64,000 nucleotides of DNA from Vibrio neptunius (GCA_019339365.1 CP079859.1:806001-870000), one strand, 5' to 3'; shown: positions 27,710 to 37,719, counted from the first letter of the stretch. The notes: generated by a model not told the origin, from the sequence alone. Made by a program: numbers and translations.

Positions 27710-29542
27710 ATGTGTGGAATCGTCGGTGCAGTAGCACAACGAGATGTGGCTGAAATTCTGGTGGAAGGCTTACGCCGCCTTGAATACCGTGGTTATGACT
27801 CTGCAGGTGTTGCTGTAGTTGATGGTGATTCTAATCTGACTCGCCTTCGCCGTCTGGGTAAAGTTCAGGAACTGGCGGACGCTGTGGACGCAGCGGAAGT
27901 GGTCGGTGGGACAGGTATCGCTCACACGCGTTGGGCGACCCACGGTGAGCCTTCAGAGGCTAATGCACACCCGCACATGTCTGGTGATATTGCTGTTGTG
28001 CATAATGGCATCATTGAAAATCATGAAGAGCTGCGTGAGCTGCTGAAATCTCGTGGCTATGTATTTGACTCCCAAACGGACACTGAAGTCATTGCTCACA
28101 TGGTTGAGTGGGAGCTACGCACTGCTGACTCACTACTTGAGGCGGTTCAGAAAACTGCCAAGCAACTTGAAGGCGCTTACGGTACAGTTGCTGTTGATCG
28201 CAAAGATCCTTCACGCATTGTTGTTGCTCGCTCTGGCAGCCCGATCGTCATTGGTTTCGGTGTCGGTGAAAACTTCCTCGCTTCAGATCAGCTTGCATTG
28301 CTAAATGTGACCCGTCGCTTTATGTATCTGGAAGAAGGCGATGTGGCTGAAATTACTCGTCGTGAAGTGAACGTGTTTGATCTTTCTGGTGAACGTGTTG
28401 AGCGTGAAATCATTGAGTCAAACGCAGAGCACGATGCGGGTGACAAAGGCCAGTACCGTCACTTTATGCAAAAAGAAATCTACGAACAACCAACGGCTTT
28501 AATTAACACAATGGAAGGCCGCCTAACATCGGATTCAGTTGTCACCGAAGCTATTGGTGTTAATGCGGCAGAAATCTTGAGTAAAGTTGAGCACGTACAG
28601 ATCGTCGCATGCGGCACGTCTTATAATGCGGGAATGACTGCACGCTACTGGTTTGAAGATATTGCAGGCGTAAGTTGCGATGTGGAAATTGCGTCTGAGT
28701 TCCGATACCGCAAATTTGTGACTCGTCCAAATAGCCTGCTGATCACTTTATCTCAATCAGGTGAAACGGCTGATACTTTGGCAGCGCTTCGCCTTGCTAA
28801 AGAGAAAGGCTACATGGCGGCAATGACGATTTGTAACGTTGCAGGCTCTTCGTTAGTTCGTGAGTCTGATTTTGCTTTCATGACACGCGCTGGCGTCGAA
28901 ATCGGCGTTGCATCAACGAAAGCCTTCACAACTCAGCTTTCAGCACTGCTAATGCTAGTGACGGCACTTGGTAAGCAGCAAAGCCGTGTAAGCAAAGAGA
29001 AAGAAAAAGAGATTGTTGAAGCACTGCATGCATTACCAAAACAGATCAACTCTGCGCTATCGTTTGAGAAAGATATTGAAGCTCTAGCGGAAGATTTTGC
29101 TGATAAGCACCACACCTTGTTCCTTGGCCGTGGTGAATTTTACCCGATTGCTATGGAAGCTTCTTTGAAGCTGAAAGAAATCTCTTACATTCACGCAGAA
29201 GCTTATGCGGCGGGTGAATTGAAACATGGTCCTCTTGCTCTGATTGATGCTGATATGCCAGTGGTTGTTGTCGCACCGAGTAATGAACTGCTTGAAAAAC
29301 TTAAGTCGAATATTGAAGAAGTGCGTGCGCGTGGTGGCTTGCTGTATGTTTTCGCTGATGCAGAGGCCGGCTTTGAAGCTGATGAAACCATGAAGATCAT
29401 CACGATGCCTCACGTAAGTGACATCACTGCACCTATCTACTATACGGTTCCGATGCAGCTACTGTCTTACTATGTTGCACTCATCAAAGGTACGGACGTA
29501 GATCAACCACGTAACTTAGCCAAAGCGGTAACGGTAGAGTAA
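27710..29542 (+). CDS. glmS: Glucosamine-6-phosphate synthase GlmS
   Basis: Glutamine:fructose-6-phosphate amidotransferase, committing carbon to UDP-GlcNAc for peptidoglycan and LPS. I start at the ATG at 27710 so that the catalytic Cys follows Met directly ([12 protein letters not shown]); GGAG lies upstream. The 610-residue product has an N-terminal glutamine amidotransferase domain ([16 protein letters not shown] near 73-88) and two SIS sugar-isomerase domains ([16 protein letters not shown] and [18 protein letters not shown]). No glmS ribozyme is expected in this lineage and none is seen. Confidence 0.98.
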   Translation: MCGIVGAVAQRDVAEILVEGLRRLEYRGYDSAGVAVVDGDSNLTRLRRLGKVQELADAVDAAEVVGGTGIAHTRWATHGEPSEANAHPHMSGDIAVVHNGIIENHEELRELLKSRGYVFDSQTDTEVIAHMVEWELRTADSLLEAVQKTAKQLEGAYGTVAVDRKDPSRIVVARSGSPIVIGFGVGENFLASDQLALLNVTRRFMYLEEGDVAEITRREVNVFDLSGERVEREIIESNAEHDAGDKGQYRHFMQKEIYEQPTALINTMEGRLTSDSVVTEAIGVNAAEILSKVEHVQIVACGTSYNAGMTARYWFEDIAGVSCDVEIASEFRYRKFVTRPNSLLITLSQSGETADTLAALRLAKEKGYMAAMTICNVAGSSLVRESDFAFMTRAGVEIGVASTKAFTTQLSALLMLVTALGKQQSRVSKEKEKEIVEALHALPKQINSALSFEKDIEALAEDFADKHHTLFLGRGEFYPIAMEASLKLKEISYIHAEAYAAGELKHGPLALIDADMPVVVVAPSNELLEKLKSNIEEVRARGGLLYVFADAEAGFEADETMKIITMPHVSDITAPIYYTVPMQLLSYYVALIKGTDVDQPRNLAKAVTVE

Positions 29543-29559
29543 CTTCAGTTAGACAAATG

Positions 29560-29587
29560 AAAACCGAGGCATTGCCTCGGTTTTTTA
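29560..29587 (+). terminator. glmS terminator
   Basis: AACCGAGGCA and TGCCTCGGTT form a ten-pair stem followed by TTTT. Confidence 0.92.
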
Positions 29588-29599
29588 GTTTTAATCTGT

Positions 29600-30244
29600 T
29601 TACATGTTATCCAGCAATGGAATCACTTCGTCCAGTTGATTTAAGACGGTTATCTTGCTTTTCAACTCACGAAGAGGTGGCAGAAGATCAGGAATCATCA
29701 CCGCGTTGCACTCTGCTGCTAGGGCAGCTTTGATTCCGTTGTTCGAATCTTCCAGTACTAGGCATTGTTTTGCATCAACCCCTAGCTGGCAATAAGCCAT
29801 CTTATAGCAGTCGGGATTAGGTTTGCCGAGAGTGACATCTTCAGCACTAATAATGAGATCAAATTGCGCTAAATAGTGACTTGTCCGAAAGTTATGTTCG
29901 ACATCCGAACGTTGCGAAGAGGTGACGATAGCCGTGAGTAGATCGCGTTGTTTTATAGCACTAAGGAGCGGTTCAAATCCTGGTTTGAGAGGGATACCGT
30001 GAGATCTTAGGTTGTGGTAGTGCTGGTCTCGAATGCTTCGATAACGATGTATATCGATAGCGCTTTGAAAGTAGTCTACAAGCTGTTGTTCGCATTCCGG
30101 ATCTTGTACACCAATAAACTGCTGATAAAAGTCATCAGATAGTGATAGCCCTTGCTCCAGATCCGCGAATTGCCAGCTTTGTTTGTAAATAGACTCACTG
30201 TCAAAAATAAGGCCATCCATGTCGAAGAGTACCGCTTTGAGAAT
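29600..30244 (-). CDS. HAD family hydrolase, beta-phosphoglucomutase-like
   Basis: A haloacid-dehalogenase phosphatase/phosphomutase of subfamily IA. Motif I is LFDMDGLIFDSES, motif II is AIVTSSQR, and motif III is GKPNPDCYKMA followed by VLEDSNNGIKAA. The nucleophilic Asp lies just before the first ATG (30218-30220), so the true start must be upstream. The only open codons run back to a TAG at 30257-30259 and include no ATG, GTG or TTG; an ATT at 30242-30244 would give MLKAVLFDMDG and 214 residues. The substrate is unknown. It converges with glmS. Confidence 0.8.
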   Translation of the reverse strand: MLKAVLFDMDGLIFDSESIYKQSWQFADLEQGLSLSDDFYQQFIGVQDPECEQQLVDYFQSAIDIHRYRSIRDQHYHNLRSHGIPLKPGFEPLLSAIKQRDLLTAIVTSSQRSDVEHNFRTSHYLAQFDLIISAEDVTLGKPNPDCYKMAYCQLGVDAKQCLVLEDSNNGIKAALAAECNAVMIPDLLPPLRELKSKITVLNQLDEVIPLLDNM

Positions 30245-30281
30245 ATCAGGTTCTTTCTATAGTGTGGGGCTTACACAATGA

Positions 30282-30836
30282 TTAGAATGGGCTCTCTTTA
30301 CCTAGTTCATTGCATATTTCAACGATGGCGAGAGAGAGACCAGACTTGATTATTTGTTGCTGGCGTTTCAGTTGTAACTGATAAAACTCGAGATCGATAT
30401 CATCATCCGGTTCCATGACTTCCATATGTACCATGCCCATTTTTTTGACCAGATTAAGCTTCTTTATAGGGTCTAAGATATTGGGGTCGGTAAATTCATA
30501 ATCGGTCACATCACCGTTTAAGATGTTTTTGATTTTGATGATATCTTCGATGTCGTGATAAACATCGTTGGGTAGTACCCCTAAACCAAACAAGAGTTTA
30601 AGACGCACTGATAAGTCACCCAGTGGACCTGAATCATGAAGCAGTGGACCGACAACAGATTGAACCGCAAAGTTATCTTTCTGGAAAATACGCTGCATCA
30701 ACGCATCAATAGAGTCATTAAACACATCAACAGTAGCAATAAAAAAGCCGCGAACCGAAGGTGCGTTGTTTAATCGCTCTAGAGAAGAACGGCAGTCGCT
30801 TTCAAGTGGGTGGCAAGGACATTTTGCCACCCACAA
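30282..30836 (-). CDS. MltR family protein (mannitol repressor-like)
   Basis: A MltR-family protein of about 185 residues, related to the mannitol operon repressor of E. coli. The family core SVRGFFIATVDVFNDSIDAL, then PLLHDSGPLGDLSVRLKLL and FGLGVLPNDVYHDIEDI are clear. The start is uncertain: in frame only a TTG (30836) and a GTG (30830) are available, and both lie in a strong hairpin. No mannitol PTS or dehydrogenase gene is near, so a role in mannitol control is doubtful. It is followed by the HAD gene and preceded by a TRAP binding protein on the same strand. Confidence 0.8.
   Translation of the reverse strand: MWVAKCPCHPLESDCRSSLERLNNAPSVRGFFIATVDVFNDSIDALMQRIFQKDNFAVQSVVGPLLHDSGPLGDLSVRLKLLFGLGVLPNDVYHDIEDIIKIKNILNGDVTDYEFTDPNILDPIKKLNLVKKMGMVHMEVMEPDDDIDLEFYQLQLKRQQQIIKSGLSLAIVEICNELGKESPF
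30806..30834 (-). promoter_or_regulatory. Hairpin between dctP-like gene and MltR-family gene
   Basis: GTGGGTGGCAA (30806-30816) and TTGCCACCCAC (30824-30834) form a perfect 11-pair stem with a seven-base loop. It begins eight bases after the dctP stop on the minus strand. There is no T tract, so it may protect the upstream mRNA end or hide the MltR start rather than terminate. Confidence 0.65.
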
Positions 30837-30841
30837 AAGGT

Positions 30842-31921
30842 TTAATTGCTATCTAGATAGGCTTTGGAAGAAATATTGGTCCAGGCACGCACCTTAGTCA
30901 GGTACTGTTTCTGAGAGCTGATGATCTCCTTTGCTAGTTCATCTTTGTTCGCTAGCTCTTCTAACAGTTCTTGAGTCGCGGTTTGCATTGCACTGAGCAC
31001 TTCCGGTGGAAAATCTCGAACTTTAATGTTGGGATATTCAGCACTCATGCTCGCCCAGCTGTTGGCATTGGCATCGATTGCCTGAGTGTACATATCAAAT
31101 GCCGCCACCCTGAAAGCTGTTTCTAGGATCGATTGAAGATCTTTAGGTAGTCTGTCCCACGTTTTTTTGTTGACTAGGAATTGAGTTTCAGAGCCAGGCT
31201 CGTGCCACGCTGTGTAATAGTAGGGGGCGATTTTTTGAAAACCCATACGCAAATCGAAAGCAGGGCCTACCCATTCAAGCGCATCAATTGTACCTCGTTC
31301 AAGTGAGGTATACAGTTCGCCAGGCGCTATGTTGGTTGGTTTTGCTCCAACTTTGGCCATTACTTCACCGGCAAATCCAGGAATACGAATTTTTAGACCT
31401 TTAAGATCTTCAACGGTGTTGATCTCTTTTTTAAACCAACCACCCATCTGGATATCGGAGTTGCCACCAGGGAACGAAAGCAAGTTATGCGGTGCGTAGA
31501 CTTTTTCCATCAACTCCATACCACCACCACGATAAAACCAAGCGTATTGCTCGGTCGTGATCATCCCGAAGGGCATGGAAGAGAAATACAGTGTATTAGG
31601 TACTTTACCTTTCCAATAATACGAACTGGAGTGCCCAAGATCGTACTGACCTGATTTGACCATATCGAAAATGCCCAATGGCGCTTTGTGCTTATTGGCA
31701 GAGTCAATGCGAATCTTAAGCCGACCGTTAGACATCTCCTCTGCTAACTGAGCCACGTTCTTGGTGGCATCACCTAGAATCGGAGTATTTGGTCCCCAAG
31801 TTTCAGCTAGCTTGAGTCGATAGACTTTTTCCGCCGCGAAACTGGTGATAGACGCTAAGCCTAATACCAACGCGATGGCGCCAGTAACTGTAGAGCGAAT
31901 GGTTGTATGAGATGGCATCAT
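30842..31921 (-). CDS. TRAP transporter periplasmic binding protein (DctP family), orphan
   Basis: A 359-residue solute-binding protein of tripartite ATP-independent periplasmic transporters. Residues 1-29 form a signal peptide ending SFAA. The family signature is visible in GLKIRIPGFAGEVMAKVGA and GELYTSLERGTIDALEWVGP (about 208-227); the Arg of KIRIP normally contacts the substrate carboxylate. The sequence resembles the TakP-like group that binds 2-oxo acids, but the substrate cannot be read. The membrane subunits DctQ and DctM are not adjacent, so it must work with a transporter encoded elsewhere or have another role. Confidence 0.92.
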   Translation of the reverse strand: MMPSHTTIRSTVTGAIALVLGLASITSFAAEKVYRLKLAETWGPNTPILGDATKNVAQLAEEMSNGRLKIRIDSANKHKAPLGIFDMVKSGQYDLGHSSSYYWKGKVPNTLYFSSMPFGMITTEQYAWFYRGGGMELMEKVYAPHNLLSFPGGNSDIQMGGWFKKEINTVEDLKGLKIRIPGFAGEVMAKVGAKPTNIAPGELYTSLERGTIDALEWVGPAFDLRMGFQKIAPYYYTAWHEPGSETQFLVNKKTWDRLPKDLQSILETAFRVAAFDMYTQAIDANANSWASMSAEYPNIKVRDFPPEVLSAMQTATQELLEELANKDELAKEIISSQKQYLTKVRAWTNISSKAYLDSN

Positions 31922-32136
31922 GATGGGAGCTAATTCCTGTTATTGTGATTATCGTTGCCCCTAGATTTCAGTTAGATGATAGTTCCGTCAATGGATTTTT
32001 AATTGGCATAATTTTGGTCAATCGATATAAAAGTCGGTTTTTCAGCAGCCATGAAAGATTGTTGCTTTGTTACTAAGTTGAGGTGTAAAAGATCGCTTCG
32101 AAATTTATTTTAAATCAAGTGAATTCTCTGGATAGC

Positions 32137-32168
32137 AAAAGTGCTGCGTAAGTCACGCAGCCTTTTCG
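32137..32168 (-). terminator. Probable olsF terminator
   Basis: GCTGCGT (32143-32149) and ACGCAGC (32155-32161) form a seven-pair stem with a five-base loop, with AAAA before and TTTT after, so it can act on the minus strand at the end of olsF. Confidence 0.75.
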
Positions 32169-32175
32169 TTAGTGT

Positions 32176-33940
32176 TCAATCAAGTTTAGGGGTGTGATGC
32201 GCTAGATACTGCTGGGCTTGAGAAGTGCCCATGTAACGGGCTAGTGTTTTGACAGGTACTTGCTGAAGATCAACCATGATCAATCCATCCAATGCATTGT
32301 TAAAAGATGGATCGACATTGAATGACACTAACTTACCATTAAGACCTAAGTATTGACGCAACAATACGGGAACCCCTTTGCCGTCATCAATACGTGCAAT
32401 CACTCGCGACAATAGCTGGAGATCGCCCAACGCGGTCAGCATGCTAGTATTCCAGTTTTTGGGTTGAACTGGCAGAGGATGCGATGGTGTTACGTATTCG
32501 GCTTTCTCTGAGTCGTAATAATGGAGAGTCATGGTATCCGCAAGCAGTTGTCTCGCTTGTTCACTATAGTCGTTGCTGATACTGACAGGGCCAAACAAAT
32601 GCGTATAGCTTGGATTGCGGTGGACGAAAGTTGCGATCCCTTTCCAGAGCAATAGCAGAGCGCCCATACTTTTCTGATAAGGCTCATCAATCACCGATCG
32701 ACCCATTTCAATCGATTTGCCCATGGTGTTTAGAAAGTTTTCGCCGTAATGAAAAAGGGTTCTCGAATAAAGGCCGGACAAACCTTTATGCTGTATGATC
32801 TTATCGATTAACCCAAGACGATAGGCGCCAACTAAGCATTCATTATCTCTATCCCAGATAAACAGATGCTTGTAGTAACGATCAAATTCGTCGATGTCTA
32901 AAGCAAGCCCTGTGCCTTCACCTACTTTACGAAAGTTATTCTCTCTCAGCCTGCCTATTTCATGCAGTAATGAAGGGATATGTTCGGCGTCAGTGCAATA
33001 GACGTCAAACTCACCACTGGTCAACAAGTGATGTTCAGCTGGTAGCTTGGTAAGATCCGTTTTAAGATCTTGAACGGGTAAAGCATGTGCGACAGGTAAA
33101 GGGTTGGACTCCAACTCTTCAGTGTTTTCAGCACTTAAGGTTTTGTTTTGGAATAAGTAGGTATTGAGGCGAAGGTAGTTAACAATTTGCGCGTCTGTTA
33201 GGCCGTTCACTTCTTTAAACTTGATTGCCGAACCGATGGATATATTGATTGGCCGCTGGTTTTTATTGAGTAGTTCGCGGCCGAGCATTAAGGTTCTAAG
33301 TAGTGGGTGGACTTTACCAGCCATATAGAAGCGCTTGGAGTTTTGACCATCGATAAACATTGGTATGGTATTCGCTCTGGCCTTACGTACTAAGCTGCTC
33401 ACTGAGCGGCTCCATTCTTTATCTTCAATACGTTGAGTCTTACGATCAACCAGTTGGGAGACTTCTCCTGCGGGGAAAAGGAGTAATAGCCCACCTTGAT
33501 CTAAATGTTGGTGAGCCTGTCGAAGCGCTTTCAGGTTCGCTTTGTGGGCGTTCTGGCCTTCAAATACATCGACACCGATAAACAGTTTATCCAGCTCAGG
33601 GACGGTTTTTAAATACTGGTTTGCCAATATCTGCACATCGTCTCTGACGTGCAGCAGTAGCTCTGCCAATATCACCCCTTCAACGCAGCCAAGAGGATGG
33701 TTGGCGACGACCACTGTTGCGCCTTGGGTGGGGATATGCATCAAAGAGCCTTTGATTACCTGATATTCAATGCCAAGTATCTCTAGAGTAAATCGCAGAA
33801 AAGCTTTGCTGTCACAGTCAGTTGGCCGCAGTGCGTAATACCGATCAAGCTTTTTGCAGACCAGTGGCCCACTCGGCTAAGTTTTCTCCTAAACCAAAAG
33901 GTGTCTTACGTGGTAAACGAAAAGGGCTCGAAACTTCCAT
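32176..33940 (-). pseudogene. olsF: Bifunctional ornithine lipid acyltransferase OlsF-like, frameshifted as sequenced
   Basis: A fusion of an N-terminal PlsC-like acyltransferase (NHPLGCVEG, FPAGEVS) and a C-terminal GNAT-type N-acyltransferase, the domain order of OlsF, which makes ornithine lipids in Vibrio cholerae and Serratia. The ATG at 33938-33940 opens MEVSSPFRLPRKTPFGLGEN, but after about 30 codons the frame ends because of five Ts at 33851-33855 (AAAAA on the coding strand) where four are needed. Removing one gives LQKLDRYY and a continuous protein of 587 residues. In the acyltransferase motif the usual HxxxxD Asp is Glu (HPLGCVE). An unusual leader structure precedes the ATG. Confidence 0.88.
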
Positions 33941-33945
33941 ACTGT

Positions 33946-33986
33946 CCTCGGTTCTACGATTGACAAACCGAGGTTAGGTCGGTTTG
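33946..33986 (-). promoter_or_regulatory. olsF leader with two mutually exclusive hairpins
   Basis: On the minus strand, 5' to 3', the leader reads CAAACCGA (33986-33979), CCTAACC, TCGGTTTG (33971-33964), a spacer, then AACCGAGG (33953-33946) and ACAGT before the ATG. The middle arm, read as CCTCGGTTTG, can pair with the first arm (eight pairs, seven-base loop) or with the last (CCTCGGTT with AACCGAGG, eight pairs, 12-base loop). The last arm contains GAGG, five bases before the ATG and the likely Shine-Dalgarno sequence. One fold would block translation and the other would free it. Confidence 0.6.
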
Positions 33987-34096
33987 ATTGCAATTTGAGG
34001 TCAGAAAAATGAGAGATTTATGAATGAGCTATGACGATTTCATGATCCAAGAATAAATGGTAGCGCATTACTAATTTTAGGTGTAACAGTGGAAGC

Positions 34097-34288
34097 TTAC
34101 TCGAACGAATCAAACGATTGGTCGCAAAACATAGGTAATGTTTGCCCGTGTTGGTGATCTACTGCTAGGTTGAAATAGGTATGTAAAGGCTTATTACTGA
34201 TAAAGCGCGGCACAAGACTTCGCTCAATATTAGTAATAGTAGAGCCAATAAACCTTCGACTTGCTGCACTGGAATAAACGGGAACCAA
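34097..34288 (-). CDS. Doubtful 63-residue hypothetical protein
   Basis: A 63-codon frame starting at a TTG inside the ispB terminator hairpin. The product (from MVPVYSSAASRRFIGS to CDQSFDSFE) has ordinary codon use but no domain that I recognise and no clear ribosome-binding site. It may be a gene remnant or chance. It lies between the ispB terminator and the olsF leader. Confidence 0.25.
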   Translation of the reverse strand: MVPVYSSAASRRFIGSTITNIERSLVPRFISNKPLHTYFNLAVDHQHGQTLPMFCDQSFDSFE

Positions 34289-34299
34289 GGGTTCCCGTT
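34277..34299 (-). terminator. ispB terminator
   Basis: AACGGGAACC and GGTTCCCGTT form a perfect ten-pair stem with a three-base loop, followed by TTTATT on the minus strand. Confidence 0.75.
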
Positions 34300-34315
34300 A
34301 ACTTGTTTTAAACGA

Positions 34316-35287
34316 TTATTTAGTCCGGTGAACTGCCATGTGGGCTAATGCGACGAGCGCTTCTTTATACTGAGACTCTGGCAGTACTTTCAGTTCTGCT
34401 ATAGCCTTGTCCGCTTCTTGATAAGCTTTTTCGCGGGTATATTTCAGAGCGCCCGTTTGTTCCATCGCTTCCATGATGGCTGAAAGTTTCTCCATACCAT
34501 TCGACTTCTCAATGGCTTCACGAATCATGCTGGTTTGTTCTGGCGAACCGTGGAGCATTGCGTAAAGTAGCGGTAGGGTAGGTTTACCTTCAGCTAAGTC
34601 ATCGCCGACATTTTTACCCATGTCTTCACCGTCAGACGTATAATCCATCACGTCATCGATCAGTTGGAAAGCCGTCCCTAGGAACTTGCCGTAATTCTGT
34701 AAGGCAAGTTCCATATCAGCAGGGGCTTCATTGAGAATAGCCCCTATTTGTGTTGCGGCTTCAAACAATCGAGCCGTTTTTGAGTAAATAACCTGCATGT
34801 AGCTTTCTTCAGTCGTATCTGGATCATTGCAGTTCATGAGCTGTTGGACTTCGCCTTCGGCGATAACGTTGACTGAATCACTCATTAGTTTGAGGATCTT
34901 CATTGATCCTAGCTCTGTCATCATCTGAAAAGAGCGTGTGTAAATAAAATCACCAACCAAAACGCTGGCAGCATTTCCGAAAGCGGCGTTGGCTGTGGCT
35001 TTACCCCGGCGCATATGTGACTCATCAACCACATCGTCATGAAGTAATGTTGCAGTATGAATAAACTCAATAAACGCAGCCGCTGTTGTATGCGCTTGGC
35101 CCTGATAACCCAGAGCACGAGCAGATAATACGGCTAAAAGAGGACGTATACGTTTACCACCACCACTAACGATGTAAAAACCTAATTGGTTGATTAAAGA
35201 TACGTCAGAGTTGAGTTGAGCGTGAATGGTTTCATTCACTTTTGCCATGTCGTCGGCAGTTAGAGCTTGGATAGCTTTAAAATCCAT
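34316..35287 (-). CDS. ispB: Octaprenyl diphosphate synthase IspB
   Basis: Trans-polyprenyl synthase making the octaprenyl side chain of ubiquinone and menaquinone. Starting at the ATG at 35285-35287 (MDFKAIQALTADDMAKVNET) gives 323 residues, the E. coli length. The two aspartate-rich motifs are LLHDDVVDESHMRRGK (about 80-95) and the second-site LIDDVMDYTSDGEDMGKN (about 206-223). A later in-frame start is unlikely because the N-terminal helix is conserved. It diverges from rplU, as in E. coli. Confidence 0.97.
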   Translation of the reverse strand: MDFKAIQALTADDMAKVNETIHAQLNSDVSLINQLGFYIVSGGGKRIRPLLAVLSARALGYQGQAHTTAAAFIEFIHTATLLHDDVVDESHMRRGKATANAAFGNAASVLVGDFIYTRSFQMMTELGSMKILKLMSDSVNVIAEGEVQQLMNCNDPDTTEESYMQVIYSKTARLFEAATQIGAILNEAPADMELALQNYGKFLGTAFQLIDDVMDYTSDGEDMGKNVGDDLAEGKPTLPLLYAMLHGSPEQTSMIREAIEKSNGMEKLSAIMEAMEQTGALKYTREKAYQEADKAIAELKVLPESQYKEALVALAHMAVHRTK

Positions 35288-35444
35288 TGTAAATCCGGCT
35301 GAAGTTAGAACTAGTAAGGTCTTCTTATCTGACTTTATTGCTGAATAATACACTAAAAAACGTTGATAAATACATGGCTAAAGGGCATGATTGCGGCACT
35401 TTTATCTGGCGATTAGCTTTTCGCCAATTTTTTAAAAATATGGC

Positions 35445-35473
35445 TTGTCATAGGGACATCTCTTCTGTAGAAT
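35445..35473 (+). promoter_or_regulatory. rplU-rpmA promoter
   Basis: TTGTCA (35445-35450) and TAGAAT (35468-35473) are exactly 17 bases apart, a near-consensus sigma-70 promoter. Transcription would begin near 35480, giving an 80-base leader. Confidence 0.82.
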
Positions 35474-35498
35474 CTGCGCCCTATTGATGATTAGTTTA

Positions 35499-35541
35499 GC
35501 GCACACCCATGATGCTCAATAAACAAGCATAAGGCTGTGCG
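35499..35541 (+). ncRNA. Structured rplU leader, candidate r-protein autoregulatory element
   Basis: In the rplU leader GCGCACA/CGCACA (35499-35505) pairs with TGTGCG (35536-35541) and inside it ATGCT (35512-35516) pairs with AGCAT (35526-35530). This gives a two-segment stem with an internal loop and a nine-base apical loop, ending about 20 bases before the ATG. Many ribosomal protein operons are controlled by such leaders. Binding by L21 or L27 is an inference. Confidence 0.45.
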
Positions 35542-35559
35542 GAAAAAGCGGAGTAAGAT

Positions 35560-35871
35560 ATGTACGCTGTTTTCCAATCTGGTGGTAAACAACACCGTGT
35601 AAGCGAAGGTCAAACTCTTCGTTTAGAGAAATTAGACGTAGAAACTGGTGCAACTGTTGAATTTGATAAAGTTCTTCTTGTTGCTAACGGCGAAGACGTT
35701 CAAGTTGGCGCTCCTCTAGTAGAGGGCGGCAAAGTAGTTGCTGAAGTTGTACAACACGGTCGTGGCGACAAAGTTAAAGTCGTTAAGTTCCGTCGTCGTA
35801 AGCACTCTCGTAAGCAACAGGGTCACCGTCAGTGGTTCACTGAAGTGAAGATCACTGGTATCAACGCTTAA
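35560..35871 (+). CDS. rplU: 50S ribosomal protein L21
   Basis: Large-subunit protein L21 that binds 23S rRNA. The 103-residue product starts [20 protein letters not shown] and carries the basic [20 protein letters not shown] segment (about 71-90), both family hallmarks. It is highly codon-biased. It forms an operon with rpmA 18 bases downstream, with a near-consensus promoter and a structured leader. Confidence 0.99.
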   Translation: MYAVFQSGGKQHRVSEGQTLRLEKLDVETGATVEFDKVLLVANGEDVQVGAPLVEGGKVVAEVVQHGRGDKVKVVKFRRRKHSRKQQGHRQWFTEVKITGINA

Positions 35872-35889
35872 TTATTAGGAGAGTTAACA

Positions 35890-36147
35890 ATGGCACACAA
35901 AAAAGCTGGTGGTTCTACTCGTAACGGCCGCGATTCAGAAAGCAAACGTCTAGGTGTTAAGCGTTTCGGTGGTGAGTCTGTTCTTGCAGGTAACATCATT
36001 GTTCGTCAACGTGGTACTAAGTTCCACGCTGGTACTAACGTTGGTATCGGTAAAGACCACACTCTATTCGCTCTTACTGAAGGTAAAGTGAAGTTCGAAG
36101 TGAAAGGTCCTAAGAACCGTAAATTCGTAAGTATCGAAGCTGAGTAA
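35890..36147 (+). CDS. rpmA: 50S ribosomal protein L27
   Basis: Large-subunit protein L27, whose N-terminal tail reaches the peptidyl transferase centre. The 85-residue product starts [20 protein letters not shown], the invariant family N terminus, and includes [25 protein letters not shown] precedes the ATG. It lies between rplU and obg. Confidence 0.99.
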   Translation: MAHKKAGGSTRNGRDSESKRLGVKRFGGESVLAGNIIVRQRGTKFHAGTNVGIGKDHTLFALTEGKVKFEVKGPKNRKFVSIEAE

Positions 36148-36189
36148 TCCTCGCTGAGATTAAGAATTTAGGCTTCTAGCTGAATTCAA

Positions 36190-36218
36190 AAGCCCTGCCG
36201 ATTCGGCGGGGTTTTTTA
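36190..36218 (+). terminator. rpmA terminator
   Basis: AAGCCCTGCCG and CGGCGGGGTT form a stem with a G-U or mismatch, followed by TTTTTATT. It separates rplU-rpmA from obg. Confidence 0.82.
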
Positions 36219-36422
36219 TTTGTAGCAAGCTGGAATAGATACTAAGGCACTTTGCAAAAAAGTCCCTCATTATATGTTCCTGAGTAGCAGAACGATCTGG
36301 GATTTTAGGTGATCGATCTGAAATTAGGATCTGCTAGAATTTATATCATTCACATCCCGAAACAGGGTCAGTGAGATGATATTTGCAACGCAGCTACGAT
36401 AAGTAGTAATTGGGCGGAGTAA

Positions 36423-37599
<1,177 letters not shown>

Positions 37600-37615
37600 T
37601 CCTTAAGTTGATTGA

Positions 37616-37649
37616 AAGCCGCAATGTTTAAAGCATTGCGGCTTTTTTG
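37616..37649 (+). terminator. obg terminator
   Basis: AAGCCGCAATG and CATTGCGGCTT form an 11-pair stem followed by TTTT. Confidence 0.92.
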
Positions 37650-37719
37650 TATTTAAATCAAATCAATCGTCGGCGTGATTCGCCACAATAGCAGGATTCT
37701 AAAGGAGTAGGATTGATTT

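Larger units (their letters stand above)
33941..34315. other. Intergenic region olsF / ispB
   Basis: A 375-base stretch holding the olsF leader hairpins, a doubtful 63-codon frame and the ispB terminator. I see no PhoB-type box here, although ornithine lipid synthesis is often phosphate-controlled. Confidence 0.6.

Noticed and set aside
33941..34100. PhoB box upstream of olsF
   Set aside because: No pair of CTGTCAT-like direct repeats is visible, so phosphate control is not supported by sequence.
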